Shown piece by piece: positions 8,196 through 16,301 of a stretch of 53,504 nucleotides of DNA; position 1 is the stretch's first letter; the number at the start of each line of letters is the position of its first letter. The notes under the pieces are model-generated. The model saw nothing but the letters and a program-made list of their open reading frames with translations, was not told the origin of the DNA and did not search any database. The position numbers and the translations under genes were made by a program. Origin of the DNA: Dehalococcoidia bacterium (GTDB lineage: Bacteria; Chloroflexota; Dehalococcoidia; Lucifugimonadales; Lucifugimonadaceae); the NCBI GenBank assembly GCA_009693115.1, contig SHXW01000018.1, positions 1-53,504 of the forward strand, in the 5' to 3' direction.

Positions 8196-8858
8196 TTACT
8201 TTTCCTCGATCTCAACTGCAAGAAGCTTCTGAGGCACGATGCTCATTTGTGACGCTACCGATGGGTCGCGGCGTTTGATCTTAAGCGCAATGTCCAGGCC
8301 TTCGGTCACCTTGCCGAAAACCGTGTGGCCGCCGTTCAAGTGCGGGGTAGGAGCGAAGGTGATGAAAAACTGGGAGCCGTTTGTATTTGGCCCGGAGTTT
8401 GCCATTGCCAGGATTCCAGGCCCGTCAAAGCCAAGGCCAGTGTTGAATTCGTCCTTGAAGCGATAGCCTGGACCTCCTGAGCCGGTTCCAGTCGGGTCGC
8501 CACCCTGCGCCATGAAGTCCTCAAGCACACGGTGGAATACCGTGTTGTCGTAATAGCCGATCCGCGCCAGGTTGACGAAGTTCTCGACGGTGAGCGGTGC
8601 CTTGTCGTCAAACAGTTCAATCTTGAAGGTTCCGGTCTCAGTCTTGAACGTGGCGATATAAGTCTTGGAGGTGTCAAGAGCACCTGATGGTGCCTGAGGC
8701 TTATCACCCTTCTGGAGCATCCTGTTTACCACCGGGACCACGGTCGGCAGGGATGCTGCCGGACGGGGCGTGGGCACCGGTGTGGGGGCGCTGCCGCCGC
8801 ACGCGGCGATAGTGGCGACAAGTGCGGTCGCAATGGCGACCAAAAACGTTCTCTTCAT
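8196..8858 (-). CDS. Lipoprotein cyclophilin (peptidyl-prolyl isomerase)
   Basis: Translation from ATG 8858 (GGAG upstream) gives 220 residues. Residues 1-19 are a lipoprotein signal peptide ending in the lipobox I-A-A-C20, so the protein should be lipid-anchored on the outside of the membrane. A Pro/Thr-rich linker (about 24-45) is followed by a cyclophilin domain with [29 protein letters not shown] and HLNGGHTVFGKV. It presumably helps fold exported proteins. The frame is open far upstream, but the lipoprotein signal fixes the start. It is divergent from the E1 alpha gene, 105 bases away, and is a tandem paralogue of the cytosolic cyclophilin downstream. Confidence 0.92.
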   Translation of the reverse strand: MKRTFLVAIATALVATIAACGGSAPTPVPTPRPAASLPTVVPVVNRMLQKGDKPQAPSGALDTSKTYIATFKTETGTFKIELFDDKAPLTVENFVNLARIGYYDNTVFHRVLEDFMAQGGDPTGTGSGGPGYRFKDEFNTGLGFDGPGILAMANSGPNTNGSQFFITFAPTPHLNGGHTVFGKVTEGLDIALKIKRRDPSVASQMSIVPQKLLAVEIEEK

Positions 8859-8963
8859 GGCTTTCTCCGGGGAAAACACTGACAAGGATCCGCAAGTATA
8901 GCCGCCTCCCCGGGGGGCCAGATTGTGCAGGCATGGTGTTTCATCTGCTTTAATGGGTCGGTC

Positions 8964-10040
8964 ATGCCAGATACCCCGCACATACACCGGAGCGCCGCAG
9001 CGGCGAGCAACCCGCTTGCTCAGGAGCCGCTCCCGAAAATTGGGCTTTCTCCCGAAGACCTGGCACAGATGTACAGGACGATGGTCCTCAGCCGCACGTT
9101 GGACGAGCGTATCTACCAGCTTAACCGTGGCGGTAAGGCGGCCATCTTCGGCTCCGCGCAGGGACATGAGGCGGCGCAGATTGGCTGCATCCGGGGTACC
9201 GACCCATCGCGGGACCACTACCTGATCTATTACCGGCAGCTCACTGCCATGCTCGCCCTCGGCACTACGCCCCTTGAATTGCTCCTGGGCTTTCTGGCCC
9301 GCGAGGGCGAACCCCTCAGCATGGCCCGCCAGTTCCCGCTCCATGGCGCGCACCCTCGCGTGGATCTGTTCTCGTTCTCAAACGTCGTCGCCACACAGGT
9401 GCCGCAGGCTGTGGGCGTCGCCCTCGCAGACAGGATGAGGCAAGAGGACAGAGTGACAATCGTGTTCTTCGGCGATGGAGCGGCCAGTCAGGGCGATACT
9501 CACGAAGGGATGAACTTCGCCGCCATACACAAACTCCCCGTTGTCTTCTTCTGCGAGAACAACCGCTTCGCCATCTCAGTGCCGCTCAGGAAGCAGATGG
9601 CCGTCGAGAACATATCGTCGCGGGCGGCGGGCTATGGGTTTCCGGGGGTGACTGTTGACGGCACGGACATGATCGCCGTTTATGAGGCCGTCAGCGCGGC
9701 GGTGGCGCGCGCCAGGGCAGGGCAGGGACCGACGCTCATCGAGGCGATGGTGTACCGCCTCCTGCCCCACACGACCGACGACGACCACACGCGTTATTTG
9801 ACAAAGGAAGAGATCGATCTGATGCACCGTGAAGGAGACCCCATTCCCAAGGCAGCAAAGCTGCTGCGGGACCGGGGCCTGCTTTCCGCCGCGGAAGAGC
9901 AGACGGTGAAGGCCGAAGCACAACGAACTGTCAACGAGGCGACGGAGAAGGCCGAGGCCGCACCGTACCCGCCTGTTGAAGAGATGTACCGGCACGTTTA
10001 CTCCAACTCTTCTGGCCCCAGCGGGAAGGGGTCCCAGTGA
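8964..10040 (+). CDS. 2-oxoacid dehydrogenase E1 component, alpha subunit
   Basis: This 358-residue protein is the alpha subunit of a heterotetrameric thiamine-diphosphate-dependent 2-oxoacid dehydrogenase. The ThDP motif GDG (170-172) ... ENN (198-200) is intact, and the HGAHPR and RLLPHTTDDD loops characteristic of pyruvate/branched-chain E1 alpha are present. It decarboxylates a 2-oxoacid and passes the acyl group to lipoyl-E2. Several features (LIYYRQ, SMARQFPLHG, HTTDDDHTRY) favour the branched-chain 2-oxoisovalerate type, but pyruvate cannot be excluded. I chose ATG 8964 rather than earlier in-frame codons because the upstream residues are unlike the family. E1 beta starts 10 bases after its stop. 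Confidence 0.9.
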   Translation: MPDTPHIHRSAAAASNPLAQEPLPKIGLSPEDLAQMYRTMVLSRTLDERIYQLNRGGKAAIFGSAQGHEAAQIGCIRGTDPSRDHYLIYYRQLTAMLALGTTPLELLLGFLAREGEPLSMARQFPLHGAHPRVDLFSFSNVVATQVPQAVGVALADRMRQEDRVTIVFFGDGAASQGDTHEGMNFAAIHKLPVVFFCENNRFAISVPLRKQMAVENISSRAAGYGFPGVTVDGTDMIAVYEAVSAAVARARAGQGPTLIEAMVYRLLPHTTDDDHTRYLTKEEIDLMHREGDPIPKAAKLLRDRGLLSAAEEQTVKAEAQRTVNEATEKAEAAPYPPVEEMYRHVYSNSSGPSGKGSQ

Positions 10041-10050
10041 GGGCAGAACC

Positions 10051-11037
10051 ATGCCGACGATGACCGTCATTGAAGCCGTTCGTGACGCCATGCGCGGCGA
10101 GATGCGGCGCGACCCGCGCATCTTCATCATGGGCGAGGACGTCGGTGCTCGCGGCGGCGTCTTCCTCGCCAGCGAGGGCTTTCTGCAGGAGTTCGGCGAG
10201 TCCCGGGTTATAGACACGCCTCTGGCAGAATCCTCGATTGTCGGCATCGCCCTCGGCGCAGCCGTAAATGGTATGCGACCCATCGCCGAAATCCAGTTTG
10301 CTGACTTCGTCTGGCCCGCCATCAACCAGCTTGTGGGCGAGGCGGCGCGCGTCCGCTACGGTACGGGTGGGCGCAAGACTGCGCCGATCGTCGTGCGTAT
10401 CCCGTATGGCGGGGGCGTACGCGGCGGTCTGTATCACTCACAGAGCCCGGAGGTCATCTTTGCCCACACTCCGGGGCTCAGGGTTGTCGCCCCGGCAACC
10501 CCGTACGATGCCAAAGGTATGTTGATCTCCGCCCTGCGCGGCGATGACCCAGTCGTATTCTTCGAACACAAGCGCACATACAGGCTGGTGCGCGGAGAGG
10601 TCCCTGCCGACGCCTACATGGAACCTTGCGATAAGGCCGAGGTGAAGCGCCCGGGCACAGACCTGAGCATATTCGCCTACGGCCTGATGCTGCACTACGC
10701 GCTGGAAGCGGCCCGGCTGGTGCACGAACAGGACGGCATTAGCGCGGAGGTCGTGGACCTTCGTAGTCTGCGCCCGCTGGACACGGAAACCATACTGGAC
10801 TCTGTGCGCAGGACGAGCAAGGCGCTGGTCGTTCAGGAGGACACTCCCGCCGTGAGCGTGGGGTCCGAGGTCGCAGCCGTCATCGCCGAACACGTCTTCT
10901 TTGATCTTGACGCCCCGGTCATGCGCGTCGCCCCTCCCGAGATACCACCCATGCCGTTCAGCCCATTGCAGGAGGCGGCGTTCATGCCGTCTCCGGAAAA
11001 GATCGCCGCGGCCATTCGCGAACTGGCGGCGATTTGA
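10051..11037 (+). CDS. 2-oxoacid dehydrogenase E1 component, beta subunit
   Basis: This 328-residue transketolase-like beta subunit starts at ATG 10051, shortly after the E1 alpha stop. It shows the N-terminal signature FIMGEDVGARGGVF, DTPLAESSIVGIALGAA and EIQFADFVWPAINQL of the Pyr domain, and a C-terminal transketolase domain with DLRSLRPLDTETI and VVQEDTPAVSVGSE. It forms the ThDP site together with the alpha subunit. The order E1 alpha-E1 beta-E2-lipB indicates one 2-oxoacid dehydrogenase operon. The dihydrolipoamide dehydrogenase (E3) is not in the window and is probably shared from elsewhere in the genome. Confidence 0.93.
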   Translation: MPTMTVIEAVRDAMRGEMRRDPRIFIMGEDVGARGGVFLASEGFLQEFGESRVIDTPLAESSIVGIALGAAVNGMRPIAEIQFADFVWPAINQLVGEAARVRYGTGGRKTAPIVVRIPYGGGVRGGLYHSQSPEVIFAHTPGLRVVAPATPYDAKGMLISALRGDDPVVFFEHKRTYRLVRGEVPADAYMEPCDKAEVKRPGTDLSIFAYGLMLHYALEAARLVHEQDGISAEVVDLRSLRPLDTETILDSVRRTSKALVVQEDTPAVSVGSEVAAVIAEHVFFDLDAPVMRVAPPEIPPMPFSPLQEAAFMPSPEKIAAAIRELAAI

Positions 11038-11070
11038 TGTCTAGGGCGGCCGGTCTTGAGCGCCGCGCTG

Positions 11071-11160
11071 CTCCCCGCTTGAACGAGAAGGTGAGGGAGA
11101 GTGGTCATGCCTGTGCTCATGGAAATGGGTTCTTCGATTCGTTCGAGATGACACAGCGCG
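11071..11160. repeat. Decayed intergenic repeat between E1 beta and E2
   Basis: CTCCCCGCTTGAACGAGAAGGTGAGGGAGAG resembles a degenerate copy of the dispersed CTCCC/GGTGAGGGG palindrome. It is followed by TTCGTTCGAGATGACACAGCGCG, which resembles the TTCGGAATGACAC end also found at about 18382-18400. Both matches are imperfect. Confidence 0.35.
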
Positions 11161-11210
11161 TTGCAGCAGGCCGCGGGACAGAGCTAGAGCGTTCTGGCTA
11201 CACTTGAGCT

Positions 11211-12608
11211 ATGCCTCACCTCATAGAACTTCCGCATGTAGGGGAATCCGTCACCGAGGCGGTCATCCAGAAGTGGTTGAAGAAGCCCGGAGACCGTATT
11301 GAAAAGTACGACGCGATCGTTGAGGTCGTCACTGACAAGGTGACGATGGAGGTACCCGCCCCAACGTCGGGCACTCTCACACGCATCACCGCTGCCGAGG
11401 GTCAGACCGTCCAAATGGGTTCCGTCATCGCCGAGATGGAGCCCGATGCCCCGGCGCAGTTGGTTGCGGTGCATGACTCTCAAGCCGCTCGAGCATCCGG
11501 CCGGGCGCATGAGCAGGCTGCGCCACTGCCGCCCGCGGCGGACCGCATCGGTCAGATGGTCATGGGCGCGAATGTTGGCCCGACAGGTGGCGTTTTTCAG
11601 GACACAAGCCTTCCGGCGCGTTCTGAATCCGCCGCAGGGTTCCGGCAGGCTGGGGCGGTGCAGGGGCAGGACGCCGGGTTGGCCCTCTATTCGCCGGTGG
11701 TGTTGCGTCTCGCCGCGCAGATCGGCATTGACCTGTCGGAACTCGAAGGCACCGGCCTCGGCGGGCGTGTGACGAAGAAGGATGTGCTTGTCGCTGCGCA
11801 GAGCGTTGGCGGCAAATCACGAGGGACCAGCGCTCCGGGGACACGTGGCAGGGGAAGTGGGGATGCCGAAACCACTGCTTCGCCATCGTCTGAGGCAATC
11901 GAAGACCGCATCATCGATCCTTCGCCGGTCAGGCGCATGATCGCCGCTCACATGGTCCGCAGCGTCACCGAGATACCACATGCATGGTCGGCTGTTGAGG
12001 TTGACGTGACGGGCATGGTCGAGTCTCGTGCCGCCAACCGGGAAAAGCTTAGAGCCGCTACGGGCGTTGAACTGACCTATCTTGCGTTCACACTGCACGC
12101 CGTTGCGCACTCGCTGAGGGCCAACCCTCTGTTGAACTCAAGCTGGGAGGGGGGCAGGGTCAGGCTCAAGGGCCGCGTCAATGTGGGTATAGCTGTCGCC
12201 GGGGCGGAAGGCCTCGTCGTCCCTGTCGTTCACGACGCGGACAGGGAGACGGTAGCGGGCCTTGCAAAACGACTCGCCCCTGTCATCGCCCGCGCCCGAG
12301 ACGGCAAGCTGAACCTTGACGACGTGCAGGGCGGCACGTTCACCCTCAACAACACCGGCGCACTGGGGTCCGTGATCGGCGGAGCGATCATAAATCACCC
12401 GCAGGCGGCGATCCTCACTACGGAAGCCATCATGAAACGTCCTGTCGTAGTAGCCGGGCCCAAACACGACGCCATCGCTGTGCACTCGGTGATGAACATC
12501 TGTTTGTCGTTTGACCACCGGGTGATTGACGGCGCGGAGGCAGCGGCGTTCATGCAGGACGTGAAGAAGAGGCTTGAGGCCATCCACGCGGACACGCCGC
12601 TCGGGTAG
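11211..12608 (+). CDS. Dihydrolipoamide acyltransferase (E2) of a 2-oxoacid dehydrogenase
   Basis: This 465-residue protein has three modules in order. The lipoyl domain (about 1-78) carries lipoyl-lysine K43 in VVTDKVTMEV. A linker rich in Ala, Gly and Pro leads to the peripheral subunit-binding domain (about 160-196, LYSPVVLRLAAQIGIDLSEL). A second linker precedes the catalytic acyltransferase domain (about 230-465), with active-site H436-x3-D440-G in DHRVIDG. It moves the acyl group from E1 to CoA. The single lipoyl domain and the GESVTEAVI start resemble branched-chain and 2-oxoglutarate E2s more than multi-domain pyruvate E2s. It lies about 170 bases after E1 beta and 111 bases before lipB. 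Confidence 0.93.
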   Translation: MPHLIELPHVGESVTEAVIQKWLKKPGDRIEKYDAIVEVVTDKVTMEVPAPTSGTLTRITAAEGQTVQMGSVIAEMEPDAPAQLVAVHDSQAARASGRAHEQAAPLPPAADRIGQMVMGANVGPTGGVFQDTSLPARSESAAGFRQAGAVQGQDAGLALYSPVVLRLAAQIGIDLSELEGTGLGGRVTKKDVLVAAQSVGGKSRGTSAPGTRGRGSGDAETTASPSSEAIEDRIIDPSPVRRMIAAHMVRSVTEIPHAWSAVEVDVTGMVESRAANREKLRAATGVELTYLAFTLHAVAHSLRANPLLNSSWEGGRVRLKGRVNVGIAVAGAEGLVVPVVHDADRETVAGLAKRLAPVIARARDGKLNLDDVQGGTFTLNNTGALGSVIGGAIINHPQAAILTTEAIMKRPVVVAGPKHDAIAVHSVMNICLSFDHRVIDGAEAAAFMQDVKKRLEAIHADTPLG

Positions 12609-12719
12609 GGCGCGCACTCTAGTCTTCCCTGACCCATACCCCTCTGACACGACGGGCTTCGGTATGACAAGCACTGGTAGTCGTTTTCCGGCGCCCCGCC
12701 CTGAGGTTAAACTGGGATC

Positions 12720-13487
12720 GTGACCACGGTCCAGAGCCATTCCAGCCCGGATTCGCAGGCGCCATCGGGCGTCCGGCCGGTGATGCGCGCCGTGTGGCTT
12801 GGCACAGTGCCGTACGGGCTGGCGTTGAAACTGCAGCATAAACTTCTTGAACAGCGCAAGAACAACGTGATCCCGGACACACTCCTCCTTCTTGAACACC
12901 CGCACGTCTTTACATTGGGGCGGAGGGCTGATGGTTCGCACGTCACCGCAGACGAGGACACTCTGAAGAGCGCAAGCGTCGAAGTGGTGGAGACCGATCG
13001 CGGCGGCGAGGCGACCTATCACGGCCCGGGACAGCTTGTCGCATACCCGATCGTGTCCATTCGTGAAGCGGGGCTGGGGCCTGTCGCATACGTCCGGTTG
13101 CTGGAGGAGGCGGTGATAGGGGCGCTGAGGGACTACATCGTCAGCGGTCACAGGGTTGTGGGTAAGACGGGGGTCTGGGTTGGCGGCGAGCCGGGGACGC
13201 GGGTCACTGACAGCATTCCGCCAGCGGGGGCCAAGGTGGCGGCAATGGGCGTCCGGGTCAGTTCCGGCGTGGCCATGCACGGCTTTGCGCTAAATGTGAT
13301 AACTGACCTGTCTTACTTCGGCTATATAGTCCCTTGCGGCATGCCCGGCCTTACCGTGGCATCCATCGCCTCGCTCACCCGGAAGCGCCCATCTGTGAGG
13401 GATGTCGGAGAATCGGCTGCCGTGCATCTGGCTCGCCTGCTCGGTCGCGAGATGAAATGGGTCACGGCTGAGGAAATAGCGGGCTGA
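12720..13487 (+). CDS. lipB: Octanoyl-[ACP]:protein N-octanoyltransferase LipB
   Basis: This 255-residue LipB moves octanoyl groups from acyl carrier protein to lipoyl domains, the first step of lipoate synthesis on proteins. Diagnostic blocks are RGGEATYHGPGQLVAYPI (94-111), K172 in AKVAAMGVRV, and C206 in the YIVPCG motif, the acyl-thioester cysteine. The start is GTG 12720, or possibly ATG 12783, which would remove about 21 poorly conserved residues and still leave the whole fold. Its place directly behind E1/E2 suggests it supplies the lipoyl group for this complex. An insertion of Gly/Pro-rich sequence (about 154-170) precedes the catalytic lysine. LipA is not in the window. Confidence 0.94.
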   Translation: MTTVQSHSSPDSQAPSGVRPVMRAVWLGTVPYGLALKLQHKLLEQRKNNVIPDTLLLLEHPHVFTLGRRADGSHVTADEDTLKSASVEVVETDRGGEATYHGPGQLVAYPIVSIREAGLGPVAYVRLLEEAVIGALRDYIVSGHRVVGKTGVWVGGEPGTRVTDSIPPAGAKVAAMGVRVSSGVAMHGFALNVITDLSYFGYIVPCGMPGLTVASIASLTRKRPSVRDVGESAAVHLARLLGREMKWVTAEEIAG

Positions 13488-13514
13488 ACCTGCAATCGCT
13501 GCCGATGCCAGAGG

Positions 13515-13772
13515 CTACCTGACAACAGTATTCACATAGCGGTAGCGGAACTCGCGTGCCTGTTCGATCAACTTCGGGTGGCGCGCTGACTCCTATAACT
13601 TACCGCGCAGATAACAGGTATGAGTGCCCGCAATGGGGAATCCAACTGCTCCCGCTTCAGGGTCGCTGCGGGGCGCACACGGGCGTGCCAGCTCCACGAT
13701 GTGTTGAGGCCAGTCGCCATTCGTGTCGACGCGCCTGGAGGCCGCCCCTGAAGACCACTGTGAATCCGGCGC
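13515..13772 (-). pseudogene. Possible remnant of a coding sequence with an in-frame amber
   Basis: In the 408-base gap between lipB and the PKD lipoprotein, one minus-strand frame reads plausibly as protein: RRVDTNGDWPQHIVELARP, then GAVGFPIAGTHT, and after a single TAG at 13593-13595 it continues in the same frame as ARHPKLIEQAREFRYRYVN to a final TAG at 13515-13517. No good start codon is visible. Third positions are GC-richer than random but less so than in neighbouring genes. It may be a decayed gene end. I see nothing else recognisable in this gap. Function is unknown. Confidence 0.25.
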
Positions 13773-13895
13773 TCATGAGTAGTGTGTGACCCCACCGCCC
13801 TCCATGCCGCCTACAATCTGGTTTCTGGCTGGCGTCTGGCCGGCCCACGGCACAGTCCGGACTGAAAGGCCGCTCCTCTGCTTGCCTGCTTGATC

Positions 13896-16226
13896 ATGCG
13901 GTTGTCCCGACGTTATCTCTCGGCCATGACGCTTCTAGCGTCCGCCATTGGTTGCGCCCTTCTGACCGCGGCCGCTTGCGGAGGGGATGTTGACGCCAGC
14001 TTCTCACCTTCCACGGTCAGCGGTCCCGTTCCGCTCACAGTAGATTTCACGCCGATCACAAGCCAGGAAGGACTTACCTTTGCCTGGGACTTTGGCGATT
14101 CGCAGACGAGTGCAGACCTGAAGCCCTCTCACACCTTCCGGGATGCGGGAGACTTCACCGTGACATTGATCGTGTCGAAGGGTGGTAGGGGCGGCGTCTC
14201 ATCGCGCATGCAGATCAGGGCGGAGCCGGGTGTGGCAGGGTGGGCAGCGGTCAAGCCGGGTGCAGCAGAACTCAAGGCAGGCGAGCAGGCACAGTTCATG
14301 GCGGAGGCGTTTGATGAACTTGGGAACGGCATCCCAGGTGCGCAGTTCACCTGGACCTCCGACCCGGACGCAGGCGAAATCACACCCGGCGGCCTCTTCA
14401 CTGCCGCCCTTGGCATCGGCACCTATTCCTCGGGCATAACGGCCACATTCGACCGCCTGGGAAAGACCGGCGTCGGGACGGCCTCCCTGACGCTTAAGCC
14501 CGGGAAATTGGTGGCCATACGAGTTGACCCTCAGCGAATAAACGTTCAGGCCGGAGGCAGAATGAATTTGTCTGCAGTCGCGGTGGACACGAACGGACTG
14601 CCCGTCAAAGGCGGGACATTCAAGTTTGAGGCCCTGCGCAGTGCGGACCGTGTGGACTCAGGCAGTCAGGACACAGCCCTGCTCCGGGCAGGCACGAAAG
14701 CGACCGAAGCTGATACGGACCTTGTCAGAGTCTCTGCCGAGTTGGAAGGCCAGAAGCTGGAGATGACCGTCCGAGGCAGGGTATCGGCCGGTGTACTCGA
14801 TACGCTCATCCTCGATCCGCCGGAACTTGTCCTGAATATCAAGGACGTCGCGAGACTTTCGGCGTTAGGGCAGGACAGGTTTGGAAACACTTTTACCCTT
14901 GATGATGTTAAGTGGACGCTCCTGAACTCCGAGCCCGGCGTTGTTGACGAGCAGGGGCGGTTCACAGCCGGGACAAAGGCAGGGGACTATACGGACAACT
15001 GGCTCATCGCCCAGGGGACCAAGAGCAAGGTGTCCACAAGTGCAGCCATGAAGCTCACCATCCTGTCCGGCGCCCCCGTGAGCCTGTCCATCGACCCGAA
15101 GTCTGACTCGGTGCCCACGGGCGCGGCCTCGCCGCTGCTAGCCACCCTGAAGGACGCGTACGGAAACGTAATCCCTGAGGAAGATGCCCCCCTTGTTTGG
15201 GAAGCACTCGCCGGCGGGCGAGTGACGGAATTCGGGTACTTCGTCGCGGGCCTGAAGACGGGCGTCTTCACTGACGCAGTGCGCGTGTCGCTCCCGCCAC
15301 GGACCATGGGCAACCCCTCCGCTCTGATCGCGACGGCGTCCGTGACAGTCAGGCAGCGCAGTTCCGACACGCTGGCCCTTGAGGTCTCTGACGGGGACGG
15401 CCTAGGCATCCTCCTCATAGACCTTGCCAGCGCAGAGACGAGGCCTCTCGCAGCTTCGCTTTTGGGCAACGGAGCGCGCGAGTTCGCTCCATGTTGGATT
15501 TCGGACGGGTCGCGGTTGATATTTGCCGGTGAAGTGGATGGCAAGTTTCAGATATTCGATGCGGACATCAAGACGGGCAAGGTGCGCGGGCTCACTGACG
15601 ACCCGCAAGGGGCGATCATGCCTGCCGTCTCACCTGATGGCAGAGGGCTTGCGTACGCGTCGGTAGAGCCGGACGGCTGGGGCATTTACGTCATAGATAT
15701 ATCTGCCTTTTCAGGGTCGGTGGGTGCTCCACCCGTTCCACGGACAAGCGCGAAGCGCATAGTCAAGACTACGGACCTGAGCCAGATCTTGATGAAGTGG
15801 TCGCCTGACGGCGCAAGGATTGGCTACACCATTGCATCTGCGGATGAGGTCTTGTCCGTTGCGATCGTCAACGCCGATGGTTCAGGCCAGCGCGCGTTGG
15901 GCGATGGCAAAACGAGCGAGGTCTTCCTGGACTGGTCGAAGGATGGATCGCAAGTGTTAGCGTCCCGTGACAGGGGCGACGGCGGCGGCACGCTTACGAT
16001 AATTGATGTCGCGACTGGAGCCCGAAAGACGCTTATTGAACTGCCATTTGCGGTGCTGCTTGCGCAGTGGGCCCCGGACGGCAGTGAGCTAGCAGTCATT
16101 GATGCCGAAATCGGCGCTATGTGGTTCCTTGACTCCGACGGGACGGGACTCAGACAGGCCTTCGGGGCCGACAGCCAGCCACGCGGGCCGGCGTGGCGTC
16201 CTGTGGCCATCAAGACAAGCGCCTGA
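13896..16226 (+). CDS. PKD/Ig-like domain lipoprotein with C-terminal beta-propeller
   Basis: Translation from ATG 13896 gives 776 residues. The N-terminus is a signal peptide ending in LLTAAAC, so the protein is probably a lipoprotein, although the lipobox -3 residue is Ala. A PKD domain follows (FAWDFGDSQT, then SHTFRDAGDFTVTL). Next come at least three bacterial Ig-like repeats, each of the form GKLVAIRVDPQ...FTA.T..G.Y. The last third (about 490-770) is a TolB/WD40-like propeller with repeated W-SPDG-like turns (PAVSPDGRGLAYAS, MKWSPDGARIGYT, LDWSKDGSQVLAS, AQWAPDGSELAVI). It should be extracytoplasmic and bind other proteins or polysaccharide. No enzyme motif is visible. It is not in an obvious operon. 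Confidence 0.78.
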   Translation: MRLSRRYLSAMTLLASAIGCALLTAAACGGDVDASFSPSTVSGPVPLTVDFTPITSQEGLTFAWDFGDSQTSADLKPSHTFRDAGDFTVTLIVSKGGRGGVSSRMQIRAEPGVAGWAAVKPGAAELKAGEQAQFMAEAFDELGNGIPGAQFTWTSDPDAGEITPGGLFTAALGIGTYSSGITATFDRLGKTGVGTASLTLKPGKLVAIRVDPQRINVQAGGRMNLSAVAVDTNGLPVKGGTFKFEALRSADRVDSGSQDTALLRAGTKATEADTDLVRVSAELEGQKLEMTVRGRVSAGVLDTLILDPPELVLNIKDVARLSALGQDRFGNTFTLDDVKWTLLNSEPGVVDEQGRFTAGTKAGDYTDNWLIAQGTKSKVSTSAAMKLTILSGAPVSLSIDPKSDSVPTGAASPLLATLKDAYGNVIPEEDAPLVWEALAGGRVTEFGYFVAGLKTGVFTDAVRVSLPPRTMGNPSALIATASVTVRQRSSDTLALEVSDGDGLGILLIDLASAETRPLAASLLGNGAREFAPCWISDGSRLIFAGEVDGKFQIFDADIKTGKVRGLTDDPQGAIMPAVSPDGRGLAYASVEPDGWGIYVIDISAFSGSVGAPPVPRTSAKRIVKTTDLSQILMKWSPDGARIGYTIASADEVLSVAIVNADGSGQRALGDGKTSEVFLDWSKDGSQVLASRDRGDGGGTLTIIDVATGARKTLIELPFAVLLAQWAPDGSELAVIDAEIGAMWFLDSDGTGLRQAFGADSQPRGPAWRPVAIKTSA

Positions 16227-16301
16227 CTGTGGGTTGGCCTTCCCGACCAATGACTGTTTGCAAGCACACACCGGGTCATGGCGGTGTAACCTCTGCAAGC
16301 T

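Noticed and set aside
8859-8963. Minus-strand promoter with TATACT (8895-8900) for the lipoprotein cyclophilin
   Set aside because: A -10-like hexamer is there, but no acceptable -35 lies 16-18 bases away, so I do not annotate it.
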